Shown: one piece after another, positions 47,129 to 56,838 of the stretch
How positions within the stretch are numbered: position 1 is the stretch's first letter
How the letters are laid out: each line of letters opens with the position of its first letter
From: Cryptobacterium curtum DSM 15641
Lineage (GTDB): Bacteria > Actinomycetota > Coriobacteriia > Coriobacteriales > Eggerthellaceae
Length of the DNA stretch: 64,000 nucleotides
Assembly (NCBI RefSeq): GCF_000023845.1
Contig: NC_013170.1
Span: forward strand, 963,501 to 1,027,500
Direction: 5' to 3'
Notes under the pieces: model-generated
Seen by the model: the letters and a program-made list of their open reading frames with translations, nothing else
The model's database searches: none
What the model was told of the DNA's origin: nothing
Made by a program: the position numbers and the translations under genes

Positions 47129-47782
47129 ATGTCGACACTCGATACGAAGTTGCTCATCGCAGAAACATTCATCAACCTAGTCGAAACAAACAACACGGAC
47201 AAGGTGCCGATCTCTGCCATTGTGGCGGCTTGCGAAAAAAACCGTAAGACGTTCTACTACCATTTTCCCAGCCGCAATCATCTTATCGCCTGGATATTCC
47301 GCTGGGATATCGCCCAGCAATTAGAAGCGCACATCGAGAAAGATTGCCTGATCTATAAGCGTCACGACCCACTGGGTTTTGATTCGCTTGCGTATTACAC
47401 CTGTATCAAATCGGGCGTCCGCACCATAGACGGACGCCCCTTCTTCCAGGCACTTGATGCCTGTCTGTGCCACCGCGCACACTACTACGCTTGTATGTTC
47501 GCCGACAACTCCCCCGACGGGCTACCAAACTACCTGTTTAATTTGTATTCCCCTGCCCTGTTAGACGATATCAAGTTTATTCTGAGCAATCGCTATCTGA
47601 AGGAAGCCAATCAGCGTTTTCTTGCCGACTTTTATACCGGCGCCGCACTTGCCTATTTCACCCGCCGCGTGCGCGAAGGGCACACCACCCCGCTTGCTGC
47701 CGAGATAGGGGCATTCGACAACATCATCCACGACTCGCTTGCCGAAGAGATCACCCGCCAGCAACGAGGGCGGGTACTCTAA
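47129..47782 (+). CDS. TetR-family transcriptional regulator
   Basis: 217 residues. The N-terminal helix-turn-helix is LIAETFINLVE, VPISAIVAACEKNRKTFYYH and FPSRNHLIAWIF; the FYYHF motif is diagnostic of the TetR/DhaS type. The rest is a helical ligand domain with several cysteines and tyrosines. Divergent from the CaiA-like dehydrogenase, so probably a local repressor of the minus-strand arm. Converges with leuA (54 bases apart). Confidence 0.85.
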   Translation: MSTLDTKLLIAETFINLVETNNTDKVPISAIVAACEKNRKTFYYHFPSRNHLIAWIFRWDIAQQLEAHIEKDCLIYKRHDPLGFDSLAYYTCIKSGVRTIDGRPFFQALDACLCHRAHYYACMFADNSPDGLPNYLFNLYSPALLDDIKFILSNRYLKEANQRFLADFYTGAALAYFTRRVREGHTTPLAAEIGAFDNIIHDSLAEEITRQQRGRVL

Positions 47783-47836
47783 CACTGTCTGGCTCGCATT
47801 AAGCAGGCCCTCATGAATGCGTTCCTGAAATCAAAA

Positions 47837-49378
47837 TCAGGCGCGTTTTGCCTTACGTGCCCGGTCACGAGATATCATGCGGTTCAAAGCATGCAGGTAG
47901 GCTTTGGTGGATGACACGATGATATCGCCATCCGAAGCGCGTCCGATAAAGACATCTCCTTCGGCACAGCGCACCCGCACTGTCACTTCGCCAAGTGCGT
48001 CAATACCATGTGTAACCGCATTGACACTAAATTCCTGCAGCTCACCCTGCACATTCATAATCTCATCGACCGCTTTAAACGCCGCATCAATAGGACCCGT
48101 ACCAAAAGCGCATACCGTTTGTGTGGCCCCCTGATCGTCGCGCAGTGTCAACGTAGCTGTTGGTGTGAGAGGAAAACCGCAGCTTACCTGCACTGCCTCA
48201 AGCGTATAGATAGCATCAGTCACACGCGCCTGATCGGCCACAAGGCTTTCAAGGTCTTCGTCGTAGACTTCTTTCTTACGATCGGCCACCTCAAGAAACC
48301 GCTCATACAGTGCATCAAGCGCCGGCGGATCAAACGTATACCCTAAATGCTCAAGACGATGCTTCAAAGCAGCATGCCCACTGCGGGCTGAAAGCACAAT
48401 CCGGCTTTTATCGGCACCGACTTCTTCCGGGCTGATAATTTCATAGGTGTCGCGCTTTTTGAGAACGCCATCTTGGTGAATGCCTGATGAATGCGCAAAT
48501 GCATTCGCACCGACGATAGCCTTATTCGCCTGCACGCCCATACCCGTGATAGATGACACCAAATGCGAAGCGCGCGTGAATTCTCGGGTGTTGATGTCGG
48601 TATGCGCACCCAGTTCGTCTTCGTGCATGCGGATTCCCATAACCACTTCTTCCATGGCCGTATTACCCGCACGCTCACCAAGACCGTTAATGGTGCATTC
48701 AACCTGCGTTGCACCAGCGGCAACACCTGCCAAAGAAAGCGCTGTCGCCATGCCTAAATCGTTGTGGCAATGCACCGAAAGTGTGACGGTATCAATGCCA
48801 TCAACATGCTCTTTCAAGTACTGAATGCGCCGACCGAATTCATCAGGTAGCGAATACCCTGTAGTATCAGGAATGTTCACCACAGTCGCACCCGCGAATA
48901 TCACGGCCTGAATCACCCGTGCGAGAAACGCATAATCAGCACGCCCCGCATCCTCAGCATAAAATTGAACGTCATCGCATAGATTGCGCGCATAGCGAAC
49001 GCAATGCACGGCTCGCTCGACACATTCATCTTCGGAAATACGCAGCTTATCACGCAAGTGACTCGGTGATACACCCAACCCCGTATGAATGCGCGGGCGA
49101 GCTGCCGTAGCAAGAGCAGCGGCAGCAGCATCAATGTCTTTTTCAACCGCGCGCGTAAGAGCAACAACCACCGCGCTATCGCCAACCGCTTCAGCAATGC
49201 GTTGAACGCTTTCGAAGTCTCCGGGCGACGAAACGGGAAATCCTGCCTCAATTGCATCAACGTTTAAGCGCACGAGTTGACGAGTAACGGAAAGCTTTTC
49301 TTCCGTATTCATAGAAGCGCCAGGCGATTGTTCGCCATCACGCAGTGTCGTATCAAGAATGTCTATCTTGCGTGTCAC
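47837..49378 (-). CDS. leuA: 2-isopropylmalate synthase
   Basis: First committed step of leucine synthesis: acetyl-CoA plus 2-oxoisovalerate. 514 residues from the GTG at 49378, which has TAGGAG at good spacing 13 bases after the ilvC stop; the longer frame starting at 49468 overlaps ilvC and is not used. Catalytic segment DTTLRDGEQSPGASM, metal ligands in SVHCHNDLGMA, GLGERAGNTAMEE, and the C-terminal leucine-sensing domain from about residue 385. Last gene of the ilv-leu operon. No leuBCD in the window. Confidence 0.95.
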   Translation of the reverse strand: MTRKIDILDTTLRDGEQSPGASMNTEEKLSVTRQLVRLNVDAIEAGFPVSSPGDFESVQRIAEAVGDSAVVVALTRAVEKDIDAAAAALATAARPRIHTGLGVSPSHLRDKLRISEDECVERAVHCVRYARNLCDDVQFYAEDAGRADYAFLARVIQAVIFAGATVVNIPDTTGYSLPDEFGRRIQYLKEHVDGIDTVTLSVHCHNDLGMATALSLAGVAAGATQVECTINGLGERAGNTAMEEVVMGIRMHEDELGAHTDINTREFTRASHLVSSITGMGVQANKAIVGANAFAHSSGIHQDGVLKKRDTYEIISPEEVGADKSRIVLSARSGHAALKHRLEHLGYTFDPPALDALYERFLEVADRKKEVYDEDLESLVADQARVTDAIYTLEAVQVSCGFPLTPTATLTLRDDQGATQTVCAFGTGPIDAAFKAVDEIMNVQGELQEFSVNAVTHGIDALGEVTVRVRCAEGDVFIGRASDGDIIVSSTKAYLHALNRMISRDRARKAKRA

Positions 49379-49391
49379 CGTATCTCCTACG

Positions 49392-50387
49392 CTATCGTTT
49401 GATCCAGCTAAACATGTTGCGAATTTCTTCGCCAACCTGTTCGATTTCGTGGTTCGCATATTCAGCACGCTTGCTCAGCAGCACTTCATGTCCACGATCG
49501 CAATCGTCGATAAACTCTTTCGCAAACGATCCATCTTGAATGCGGGCAAGAATGGTACGCATCGCTGCCTTGGTGTCTTCGGTAATAATCCGCGGACCAG
49601 CGTAATAGTCACCATATTCAGCTGTATTGGAAATGGAGCTACGCATACCATGCATACCGTTTTCGTACATGAGGTCCACAATCATTTTCATTTCATGGTA
49701 CACCTCAAAATACGCCAACTCACCCGGATAGCCAGCCTCAGTCAGCACTTCGTATCCTGCTTCGATCAGGTGAGTAACCCCGCCGCAGAGCACCGCCTGT
49801 TCGCCAAAGAGATCCTCTTCAGTTTCGTCTTTAAAGGTACTCTTAATAACCCCCGCGCGCGTGCCGCCGAGCCCCCACGCATACGATAAGGCAATATCCC
49901 AGGCATCCTCGGTAAAGTCTTGCTGCACGCAGATAAGATCAGGAACGCCGGATCCTTCAGTAAATTGGCGACGCACAATATGACCAGGGCCTTTTGGCGC
50001 CACCATGATGACGTTAACATCCTTGGGCGGCACGATGTATCCAAAATGGATGTTGAATCCATGTGCAAAGGCAAGCGTATCGCCTGGTTGCAGATGCGGG
50101 ACAATATCTTGAGCGTACACCGCACGCTGACTTTCATCAGGTGTCAAAATCATAATCACATTGGCTTCGCGAGCCGCTTCAGCAGTGGTCATAACTTTCA
50201 AACCAGCCTCTTCTGCGATCTTCCAAGAAGATGAATCACGGCGCAGGCCAACACGTACATCGCAACCTGAATCATGCAGATTAAGCGCATGAGCATGCCC
50301 TTGTGAACCATACCCAATAATGGCAATTTTCTTTCCTTGAATGATTGCTGGATTTGCATCCTCTTCGTGCAAGATGGTGACAGCCAT
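49392..50387 (-). CDS. ilvC: Ketol-acid reductoisomerase
   Basis: NADPH-linked isomeroreductase of isoleucine and valine synthesis. 331 residues, the short class I form. Rossmann motif [15 protein letters not shown], the cofactor loop [10 protein letters not shown] (NADPH type), [28 protein letters not shown] (metal-binding acidic residues) and [17 protein letters not shown] before the ATG. Separated from ilvN by 130 bases largely filled with a tandem repeat. Confidence 0.97.
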   Translation of the reverse strand: MAVTILHEEDANPAIIQGKKIAIIGYGSQGHAHALNLHDSGCDVRVGLRRDSSSWKIAEEAGLKVMTTAEAAREANVIMILTPDESQRAVYAQDIVPHLQPGDTLAFAHGFNIHFGYIVPPKDVNVIMVAPKGPGHIVRRQFTEGSGVPDLICVQQDFTEDAWDIALSYAWGLGGTRAGVIKSTFKDETEEDLFGEQAVLCGGVTHLIEAGYEVLTEAGYPGELAYFEVYHEMKMIVDLMYENGMHGMRSSISNTAEYGDYYAGPRIITEDTKAAMRTILARIQDGSFAKEFIDDCDRGHEVLLSKRAEYANHEIEQVGEEIRNMFSWIKR

Positions 50388-50440
50388 GGTAAGACTCCTT
50401 TTCTCGTGGCTGATATCAAACGAATGAAACGATTAATCGA

Positions 50441-50558
50441 GCTTTCCGCGCGGGGCGGCTATTTTCTTCGGTTCCCCACATAAGGCAGCTATTTTCTCGG
50501 TTCCCCACGCAAGACGACTATTTTCCTGGCTCCCCGCGCGAGACGGCTATTTTCCCGG
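50441..50558 (-). repeat. 29-30-base tandem repeat spanning the ilvN stop codon
   Basis: Units begin at 50459, 50489, 50518 and 50547 (plus-strand start CTATTTTC), with a partial tail copy at 50441-50458: about four diverged copies. On the minus strand each carries GAAAATAG. The first copy read by the ribosome encodes the IlvN tail; because the unit is not a multiple of three, the next copy is read in another frame and gives the TAG stop. No spacers, so not CRISPR. Confidence 0.9.
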
Positions 50559-51015
50559 TACGGGTGATTTCCTTAATGCCATAGGCACGCAGGAGATTTT
50601 CAAGGCCCGAAAGCTTACTTTCATCCCCCGTTGCCTCGATGGTAAGCGACTGATTGGCAACATCGACAATCTTTGCGCGAAACACGTTGGCGATCTCGAT
50701 AACTTCGCTGCGCTTTTCTGGTGGGGCGACAACCTTAATAAGTACGAGCTCGCGGACGATTGCGGCATCATCAGCTATTTCGTTAATCTTGTAGACGCTT
50801 ACTAGTTTATGAAGCTGCTTAGTAACCTGCTCAAACAAAACTTCATCGGCGCACACAACAGCCGTTAGACGCGACATATTCACGTCTTCAGTCGGCGCGA
50901 CCGCCAGTGATTCAATATTGAACCCGCGGCGCGAAATAAGACCCGTTACGCGACTGAGCACACCCGGTTTATTTTCAACCAGAATAGAAAGGATATGCCT
51001 ACTCATCCTACTCAT
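50518..51015 (-). CDS. ilvN: Acetolactate synthase small (regulatory) subunit
   Basis: 165 residues; binds IlvB and gives valine feedback control. N-terminal ACT domain [20 protein letters not shown] then [21 protein letters not shown]-terminal domain [20 protein letters not shown] through [20 protein letters not shown]. The start at 51015 follows AAAGGAGG and overlaps the ilvB stop by 8 bases. The last residues (about SRGEPGK) are encoded within a tandem repeat. Confidence 0.95.
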   Translation of the reverse strand: MSRMSRHILSILVENKPGVLSRVTGLISRRGFNIESLAVAPTEDVNMSRLTAVVCADEVLFEQVTKQLHKLVSVYKINEIADDAAIVRELVLIKVVAPPEKRSEVIEIANVFRAKIVDVANQSLTIEATGDESKLSGLENLLRAYGIKEITRTGKIAVSRGEPGK

Positions 51016-52879
51016 GAGAAGACCTCCTTTCACCCCGCGGCGAACTTTGTGTGCGAGCAGAAGCAGAAGCACGATCAGTATCTTCGTCGATCTGCTGGGA
51101 AATATCACCCAGTGAAACGGCCCCAATAACATCATCAATAGCAGCACCGGGCGCAACCATTGGGAATACCTTTTCGTCAATTGGTATACGCACATCAAGT
51201 AACGCTGGACCGTGAGCAGCGAGCAAGCGTTTATACGCCGCAACCACCTGCTTGGAATCGCTCACCCGCTCACCCTGCCAGCCATATGCTTCGGCAACCT
51301 TTACAAAATCGGGATTAGACGAAAGAAGCGTGCTGCTAAATCGGCGATGGTAGAACAAATCTTGCCACTGATGAACCATTCCCAGAGCATCGTTGTCAAA
51401 AATAATTACCTTCACGGCAAACCCTTGAGCTGCGGCTGTCGCCATTTCCTGAATGCACATCTGGAAGCTTCCATCGCCCGTAATGCAAACTACCTGCGCG
51501 CTCGCGTTGCCCATCTGCGCCCCAAGGGCCGCAGGCAGCCCATAGCCCATGGTACCGGCTCCGCCACTTGAAAGAAAGGTACGCGGACGATCACGATCGA
51601 TGTACTGAGCAGCCCACATCTGATGCTGGCCGACATCGGTAACAACAATTGAGGATTGTCGATCAAGTACCTCAGAAAGTGCTGCCATGGCACCTTCTGG
51701 CGCAATGGAACCCGAAGGTGATGTAATCCCTGGATGCGCATAGGGATGTCGCGTGCGCCAATCATCAATCTTTTTCAACCAGGCATCGCTTTGCACCGTG
51801 GCTTGACGCTTACGCAACGTGGCAATAATACCCGCCAAAGCCGGCTTTGCATCACTTACCAGAGGGATATCGGCCATACGGCGTTTACCGATTTCAGCAG
51901 GGTCGATATCAATATGAATCACCTGCGCATGCGGCGCAAACGCCTGTATCTTTCCCGTCACGCGATCAGAAAAACGTGCACCAACGGCAATGAGCGTGTC
52001 GCAGTGAGTCATTGCATAGTTGGCAAATCGCGAGCCATGCATACCTACCATGCCTAAGTCGAGTGGATGGTCGTTAGGGAAGGCGTCTTTGCCGATAAGA
52101 GTAGTGACCACCGGTATGCGCATTAATTCGGCAAGTTCAACCAGTTCAGAGGTTGCTCCTGACGAAGTGATACCACCACCGGCATACAACAGTGGCCGTG
52201 ATGCCCCCGCAATAAGATCTGCTGCTTGACGCACCTGTTTAGCATTAGGCTTCATAGTTGGCTTGTAGGACGGTAAATTGCTACTCTGCGGATAATGAAA
52301 TTCAATCTGTGCTGCTAACAGGTCGCTCGGAATGTCAATAAGCACAGGTCCGGGACGACCGGTCGCCGCAATATGAAACGCATCGCAAAACGTTTGCGGT
52401 AAATCATCGACCCGCTGAAGCAAATAGCTATGTTTCACAATAGGCATCGTGATGCCAACAATGTCTGATTCTTGGAATGCATCGGTACCAATAATCGTGC
52501 GGGGCACCTGCGCACAAATAACCACCAACGGCACGCTATCCATATACGCTGTTGCAATGCCGGTAACCGTATTTGTCGCACCAGGACCGCTGGTCACCAA
52601 CACCACGCCAACGCGCCCAGTTGCACGCGCATAACCATCAGCCATATGTGTTGCGCCCTGTTCATGACGAGCAAGCACATGATGAAGACGCTTTGAATCG
52701 TAGAGGGCATCATACATCTTAATAGCTTGGCCACCGGGATACCCAAACAGAACATCAACGCCTTCAGCCTCAAGCGAAGCAATAACAGCCTGGGCACCGG
52801 TTAATAAACTGCCTTCATGTTCGCTAGCGCTTCCTGGCCGTTCTATAACGTGGCAAGAATTTTGAGCGGTTCCACTCAT
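51008..52879 (-). CDS. ilvB: Acetolactate synthase large subunit
   Basis: ThDP/FAD enzyme, 623 residues, slightly long because of a 25-residue N-terminal extension and a charged C-terminal tail. ThDP-activating Glu is in [37 protein letters not shown]-terminal ThDP motif [19 protein letters not shown] with [11 protein letters not shown]. The ATG overlaps the ilvD stop (ATGA). Confidence 0.97.
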   Translation of the reverse strand: MSGTAQNSCHVIERPGSASEHEGSLLTGAQAVIASLEAEGVDVLFGYPGGQAIKMYDALYDSKRLHHVLARHEQGATHMADGYARATGRVGVVLVTSGPGATNTVTGIATAYMDSVPLVVICAQVPRTIIGTDAFQESDIVGITMPIVKHSYLLQRVDDLPQTFCDAFHIAATGRPGPVLIDIPSDLLAAQIEFHYPQSSNLPSYKPTMKPNAKQVRQAADLIAGASRPLLYAGGGITSSGATSELVELAELMRIPVVTTLIGKDAFPNDHPLDLGMVGMHGSRFANYAMTHCDTLIAVGARFSDRVTGKIQAFAPHAQVIHIDIDPAEIGKRRMADIPLVSDAKPALAGIIATLRKRQATVQSDAWLKKIDDWRTRHPYAHPGITSPSGSIAPEGAMAALSEVLDRQSSIVVTDVGQHQMWAAQYIDRDRPRTFLSSGGAGTMGYGLPAALGAQMGNASAQVVCITGDGSFQMCIQEMATAAAQGFAVKVIIFDNDALGMVHQWQDLFYHRRFSSTLLSSNPDFVKVAEAYGWQGERVSDSKQVVAAYKRLLAAHGPALLDVRIPIDEKVFPMVAPGAAIDDVIGAVSLGDISQQIDEDTDRASASARTQSSPRGERRSSHE

Positions 52880-54534
52880 CCGAAATACGCCCCCTTATCA
52901 GCACTCGAAACCAACTTGGCATAACGGGCAAGAACTCCCGTGGTGTATTTCGGTTTGGGAGCCTGCCAAGCAGCCCGACGACGCGCCAGTTCATCGGCAG
53001 GCACATCGAGCTCAATTGTGCCGGCATCAAGATCGATCCGAATAACATCGCCGTCATGCACAAAGGCAATCGGACCCCCCGCTGCCGCTTCAGGACTCAC
53101 ATGGCCAATGCACGGTCCCTTTGTAGCGCCGGAAAAACGCCCATCGGTAATAAGCGCAACTGAATCAGCCAGCCCCATACCGAAAATCGCACTGGTCGGC
53201 GTTAACATTTCGCGCATACCAGGACCACCTGATGGCCCTTCATAACGAATAACTACAACAGCACCGGGAACGATTTTGCCGGCAAATATCGCTTCACAGG
53301 CTGCTTCTTCACTGTCAAATACCTGCGCAGGACCAGCATGCTGTCGCATGGCAGCAGAAACAGCACTTTGCTTAACCACACAGGCATGAGGAGCAAGATT
53401 GCCCCGCAGCACGCGCAAACCACCCTGCGCGCTATAGGCGTTTTCAATAGTGTGAACAACCTCGCCATCAGGCGTCGGACAGGCGTCTATCCATTCGCGC
53501 ATCGTACCATGGCAGGTCAGTGCTGCCTCATCAAGCAAGCCAGCGCGCCCCAGCTCACCGATGACGGCCGCCACGCCACCCTGCGCATTAAGGTCTTCGA
53601 TGTGCAGCGGACCAGCTGGTGCAATGCGCGTGATATTCGGCGTGTGCTGACAAATGGCATCCCAGTCATCCATCGAAACGGGGCAACCGGCTGCATGGGA
53701 GATAGCCGTTAAGTGCAGCATCGTATTTGTTGAACCGCCAAAAGCCATGTCAAGCGCCATACCATTATGCAGCGCATGTTCATTGATAATGTCGAGTGCG
53801 CATATATTGTTGGCAACAAGATCCATAACTTTCATGCCGGCGTGCTTGGCTAAGCGAACCCGCTCGCTATATACCGCAGGAATCGTGCCATTACCTGGTA
53901 GTGCGATACCCAATGCCTCGCACAAACAACCGATAGAGTTAGCTGTAAACATGCCCGAGCAGCTTCCGCAGGTGGGACAAGCGCTATCCTCATACCACTT
54001 ACACTTATCTTCACTCATCGTGCCGGCCGTCACAGCACCAACTGCGTCAAACAACGTGTTGAGATCAGTCTCGCTGCCATCCTGATCACGACCAGCCAAC
54101 ATAGGGCCTCCGGTGACCACGACGGTGGGAATATTAAGGCGACAAGCAGCTATCAACATACCAGGAACCACCTTATCGCAGCTTGGTATCAGCACCATGC
54201 CGTCGAAGCGATGCCCCTGCACCACACATTCAACTGAATCAGCTATCACTTCACGACTCGCAAGCGAATAGCGCATGCCTTCATGGTTCATCGCGATGCC
54301 ATCGCAAATGCCAATCGTATTGACTTGAGCTGGTGTTCCACCTGCCATGCGAATACCAGCTGAAACAGCATCAGCAATCGTTTGCAGATGCAAATGCCCA
54401 GGAATAATTTCGTTGCGCGAAGATACCACCGCAATAAGCGGACGAGCGAGTTCTTCGTCGGTAAAGCCGTCGGCCTTTAACAGGCTGCGGTGCGGGGCGC
54501 GTGCGAGACCCTTCTTAATCGCATCGCTTCTCAT
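52876..54534 (-). CDS. ilvD: Dihydroxy-acid dehydratase
   Basis: Fe-S dehydratase of isoleucine/valine synthesis, 552 residues. Cluster cysteines in [24 protein letters not shown] and [17 protein letters not shown]-terminal [17 protein letters not shown]. The ATG at 54534 is chosen over the GTG two codons upstream for its spacing to AAGGGAAG. First gene of ilvD-ilvB-ilvN-ilvC-leuA, preceded by a T-box leader. Confidence 0.96.
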   Translation of the reverse strand: MRSDAIKKGLARAPHRSLLKADGFTDEELARPLIAVVSSRNEIIPGHLHLQTIADAVSAGIRMAGGTPAQVNTIGICDGIAMNHEGMRYSLASREVIADSVECVVQGHRFDGMVLIPSCDKVVPGMLIAACRLNIPTVVVTGGPMLAGRDQDGSETDLNTLFDAVGAVTAGTMSEDKCKWYEDSACPTCGSCSGMFTANSIGCLCEALGIALPGNGTIPAVYSERVRLAKHAGMKVMDLVANNICALDIINEHALHNGMALDMAFGGSTNTMLHLTAISHAAGCPVSMDDWDAICQHTPNITRIAPAGPLHIEDLNAQGGVAAVIGELGRAGLLDEAALTCHGTMREWIDACPTPDGEVVHTIENAYSAQGGLRVLRGNLAPHACVVKQSAVSAAMRQHAGPAQVFDSEEAACEAIFAGKIVPGAVVVIRYEGPSGGPGMREMLTPTSAIFGMGLADSVALITDGRFSGATKGPCIGHVSPEAAAGGPIAFVHDGDVIRIDLDAGTIELDVPADELARRRAAWQAPKPKYTTGVLARYAKLVSSADKGAYFG

Positions 54535-54579
54535 CGGCACTTCCCTTCTCCCTTACTTGCCGAAGAGGTGCGCCAAAAG

Positions 54580-54609
54580 AAAAAACCCGGAGCAAGCCGC
54601 TGCGGGTTT
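54580..54609 (-). terminator. Conditional terminator of the ilv T-box leader
   Basis: AAACCCGCAGC pairs with GCTCCGGGTTT (one bulge) followed by TTTTTT on the minus strand. Its 3' half is shared with the antiterminator, so uncharged tRNA binding should prevent it. Confidence 0.85.
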
Positions 54610-54845
54610 CAGACATCAGGGAAACCGAGGGTATAGATATCCCTCGACGACACTATCGGCTGCCACCGGCTCGGCTTACTGGCGCCCGCCGAGCAGAAAG
54701 GTCATCCCTACTCAGTCGTGCGCGTTCGATCGAACTGCTCCAAGGGATTTCAGAACGTCCACCACAGGCTCGCAGTACCGCCTGTTTGCTGAAAAGATGG
54801 ATGGCCCTTACTGATCCTCTTCAACGCATGCACTCTTCAATTTTT
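54580..54845 (-). ncRNA. T-box leader of the ilv-leu operon (candidate isoleucine specifier)
   Basis: Reading the minus strand from a TATACT box (54850-54855): GAAGAGGATCAGTA at 54822-54809 is the stem I base with the AGTA specifier-loop motif. The distal hairpin ACAGGC / GCCTGT (54785-54764) has the canonical GGTACTGCGA-type loop. The 3' side of the specifier loop reads GAAATCCC with ATC (Ile) at 54748-54746. Stem III is GCTCGGC / GCCGAGC (54694-54669). A TGGC T-box bulge follows at 54665-54662, flanked by CCGG and AGCCG, which can pair with CGGCT (54599-54595) and CCGG (54590-54587) inside the terminator, making the two structures mutually exclusive. The exact specifier register is uncertain: TCC one base later is possible, and TGGC would best fit a G73 tRNA. 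Confidence 0.78.
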
Positions 54846-54855
54846 GTGCAGTATA

Positions 54856-55081
54856 GACCCTCAGCAAAGCGCCGCGACAGAGCAAACGAAAGCACACACA
54901 AAGCATTCACTTGCGTACATTGGAGTGCGATAGCATTTGATAAGATAGTGTTATGCACGATAGCGCTGGCGGCAGCCGTATCCTTATACGCTACGCCATG
55001 TGCGCATATATTTACATATCGCGCTGTGTACGGCACCGAATACGTTTATGTATCACACCGTATACACGCAGGTTATACGTA
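54856..55081. other. Gap between pyrE and the ilv leader
   Basis: 226 bases; open frames here are short, lack ribosome sites and resemble nothing. A stretch rich in GTATA/TACGTAT steps lies at 54990-55085. It should hold the ilv promoter's -35 part and pyrE's end of transcript. Confidence 0.4.
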
Positions 55082-55762
55082 TTACGCGCGGGCACCATAC
55101 GTGTCGTAATATGCGTCAATAGCTGCTTTCATCTTGTCGTCAATGACTACCCGTCCCTGACAGGGGCGATTATGCAGCCAGGCAGTGACCTCAGCCATCG
55201 AAACAATGGCAGCAGTAGGAAATCCGTAGCGCTCTGACACTTCATCGATAGCAGCCTTGACGCCACCCCGACCAACTTCCATTCGATTCAGCGACACCAT
55301 CAGGCCCCGCACATCAACATCTGCGGCTGCTGTAATAAGGGGATAGGTCTCATCGATACTTTTGCCTGACGTAGTAACGTCTTCCACCATAATCACGCGG
55401 TCACCATCGACAAGGGCGGCACCAAGCAGGTTGCCCCCTTCACCATGATCCTTCGCTTCCTTGCGATTGCTGCAATAGCGCACTTCTTTACCATACAGTT
55501 CGTGGTAAGCCATCGCTGTGACAACAGCCAAAGGAATGCCTTTATAGGCCGGGCCAAAAACAACGTCGAATTCATCACCAAAGCGCTCATGAATAGCGCG
55601 CGCATAATAGCAGCCCAAGCGATGAAGTTGGTCACCCGTCACATAGGCGCCAGCATTCATGAAAAACGGTGAAACACGACCACTTTTGAGCGTAAATGAA
55701 CCGAATTTAAGCACACCCGATTCAACCATGAATTCAATGAATTCCTGCTTGTACTGATCCAT
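55082..55762 (-). CDS. pyrE: Orotate phosphoribosyltransferase
   Basis: Fifth step of pyrimidine synthesis: orotate plus PRPP to OMP. 226 residues. FGSFTLKSGRVSPFF at the N-terminus; FGPAYKGIPLAVVTAMA; the PRPP loop VIMVEDVTTSGKSIDET. Start at 55762 after AGGGGA; the longer frame to 55849 has no ribosome site. No pyrF or other pyrimidine genes adjoin it; it follows the purine phosphorylase by 189 bases. Confidence 0.95.
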   Translation of the reverse strand: MDQYKQEFIEFMVESGVLKFGSFTLKSGRVSPFFMNAGAYVTGDQLHRLGCYYARAIHERFGDEFDVVFGPAYKGIPLAVVTAMAYHELYGKEVRYCSNRKEAKDHGEGGNLLGAALVDGDRVIMVEDVTTSGKSIDETYPLITAAADVDVRGLMVSLNRMEVGRGGVKAAIDEVSERYGFPTAAIVSMAEVTAWLHNRPCQGRVVIDDKMKAAIDAYYDTYGARA

Positions 55763-55951
55763 ACCCGTTCCCCTCATGCTGTTTACTGTGCAAGCGTCAG
55801 CTGTGAGCTCGTGGCTCTCGCGCCAACTGAACGCTCCTATCAGTTGCACACTATTATTAACTGCGCACTACTATAACCCGATGACAAGCTTGTCGAGATG
55901 GTTTTAGTTGCACATTACTGTTGACTAGACACTACTATAACGTGCGCTGTT

Positions 55952-56806
55952 TTAGGAAAGCTTTTCAAGAATGCCAATAACAAGCGCGGCAAAATCATCT
56001 TGATACGCCGACGCAGTCGCAAGCACCGCTTCACCATTTGCTGCATTGGCATCGCAGGTATCTGTTTCGCCGAGGCCAGCTGCACAATTGGTAATAAGGG
56101 AAAGGCCGAGCACGCGCATGCCAACATGGCGCGCAGCGATGACTTCTTCAACCACACTCATGGCAACCGTATCGGCACCCCACGAACGAAACATCCGAAT
56201 CTCTGCCGGTGTTTCGAAACTCGGGCCCAAAACCCCCAGGTAAACGCCCTCATGAAGAGTGATACTTTTCTCACTCGCAACAGTATGAGCCGTCGCGCGC
56301 AACGTAGCATCATACGCAGCCGTCATGGAAAAGCAGCGCTCTGCCAATTCAGATGGATCAATACCAACAATGGGGTTGCGCCCCGTAAAATTAATGTGAT
56401 CGCTTATCGCGCAGAAGTCACCCGGAGCAAATGATTTATTCAGAGCCCCGGCTGCATTAGTTGTGATAACGGTCTCAATGCCTAACCGATGCATGAGCCA
56501 AATGGGGAACGCTACATCTTGGGCTGTATAGCCCTCATAGGCGTGCAGACGACCCTGCATAGCAAGCACGGTCTGACCACCAAGTTCACCACAGACGAAA
56601 CGGCCAACATGCCCTGCCGCCGTTACCGTCTTCATATGCGGCACCTCAGTAAAGTCGATATGTACCGCATCTGCAATCTTATCGGCCAGCGGATTCAAGC
56701 CACTGCCCAGTACAAGCCCAATCTGCGGACTGCGACCATGCAGCCTCTGGCGAAGAAACAACATCGCTTCGGCAAGTTGTTCGTCAAGGACATTAAAATC
56801 GTACAT
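55952..56806 (-). CDS. Purine nucleoside phosphorylase (trimeric PNP family)
   Basis: Phosphorolysis of (deoxy)guanosine/inosine for salvage. 284 residues. Phosphate-binding LVLGSGLNPLAD, GHVGRFVCGELGG, MQGRLHAYEGY, ITTNAAGALN, and the base-binding SLITNCAAG. The usual MSTVPE reads MSVVEE here, a modest deviation. GAGGTG before the ATG. Follows prmC by 32 bases in the same direction. Confidence 0.93.
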   Translation of the reverse strand: MYDFNVLDEQLAEAMLFLRQRLHGRSPQIGLVLGSGLNPLADKIADAVHIDFTEVPHMKTVTAAGHVGRFVCGELGGQTVLAMQGRLHAYEGYTAQDVAFPIWLMHRLGIETVITTNAAGALNKSFAPGDFCAISDHINFTGRNPIVGIDPSELAERCFSMTAAYDATLRATAHTVASEKSITLHEGVYLGVLGPSFETPAEIRMFRSWGADTVAMSVVEEVIAARHVGMRVLGLSLITNCAAGLGETDTCDANAANGEAVLATASAYQDDFAALVIGILEKLS

Positions 56807-56838
56807 TCACATCACCTCGGAGGGGATTATCCAGCAAA

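Noticed and set aside
50441..50558. CRISPR-like repeat
   Set aside because: Units are directly adjacent with no spacers and overlap a coding end; a tandem repeat, not an array.
54660..54712. Leader peptide attenuator (MTFLLGGRQ frame) for the ilv operon
   Set aside because: Only two Leu codons and no Ile/Val run; it overlaps stem III of the better-supported T-box.
54821..55036. 71-codon minus-strand frame between pyrE and the ilv leader
   Set aside because: Covers the ilv promoter and start of the T-box; no ribosome site.
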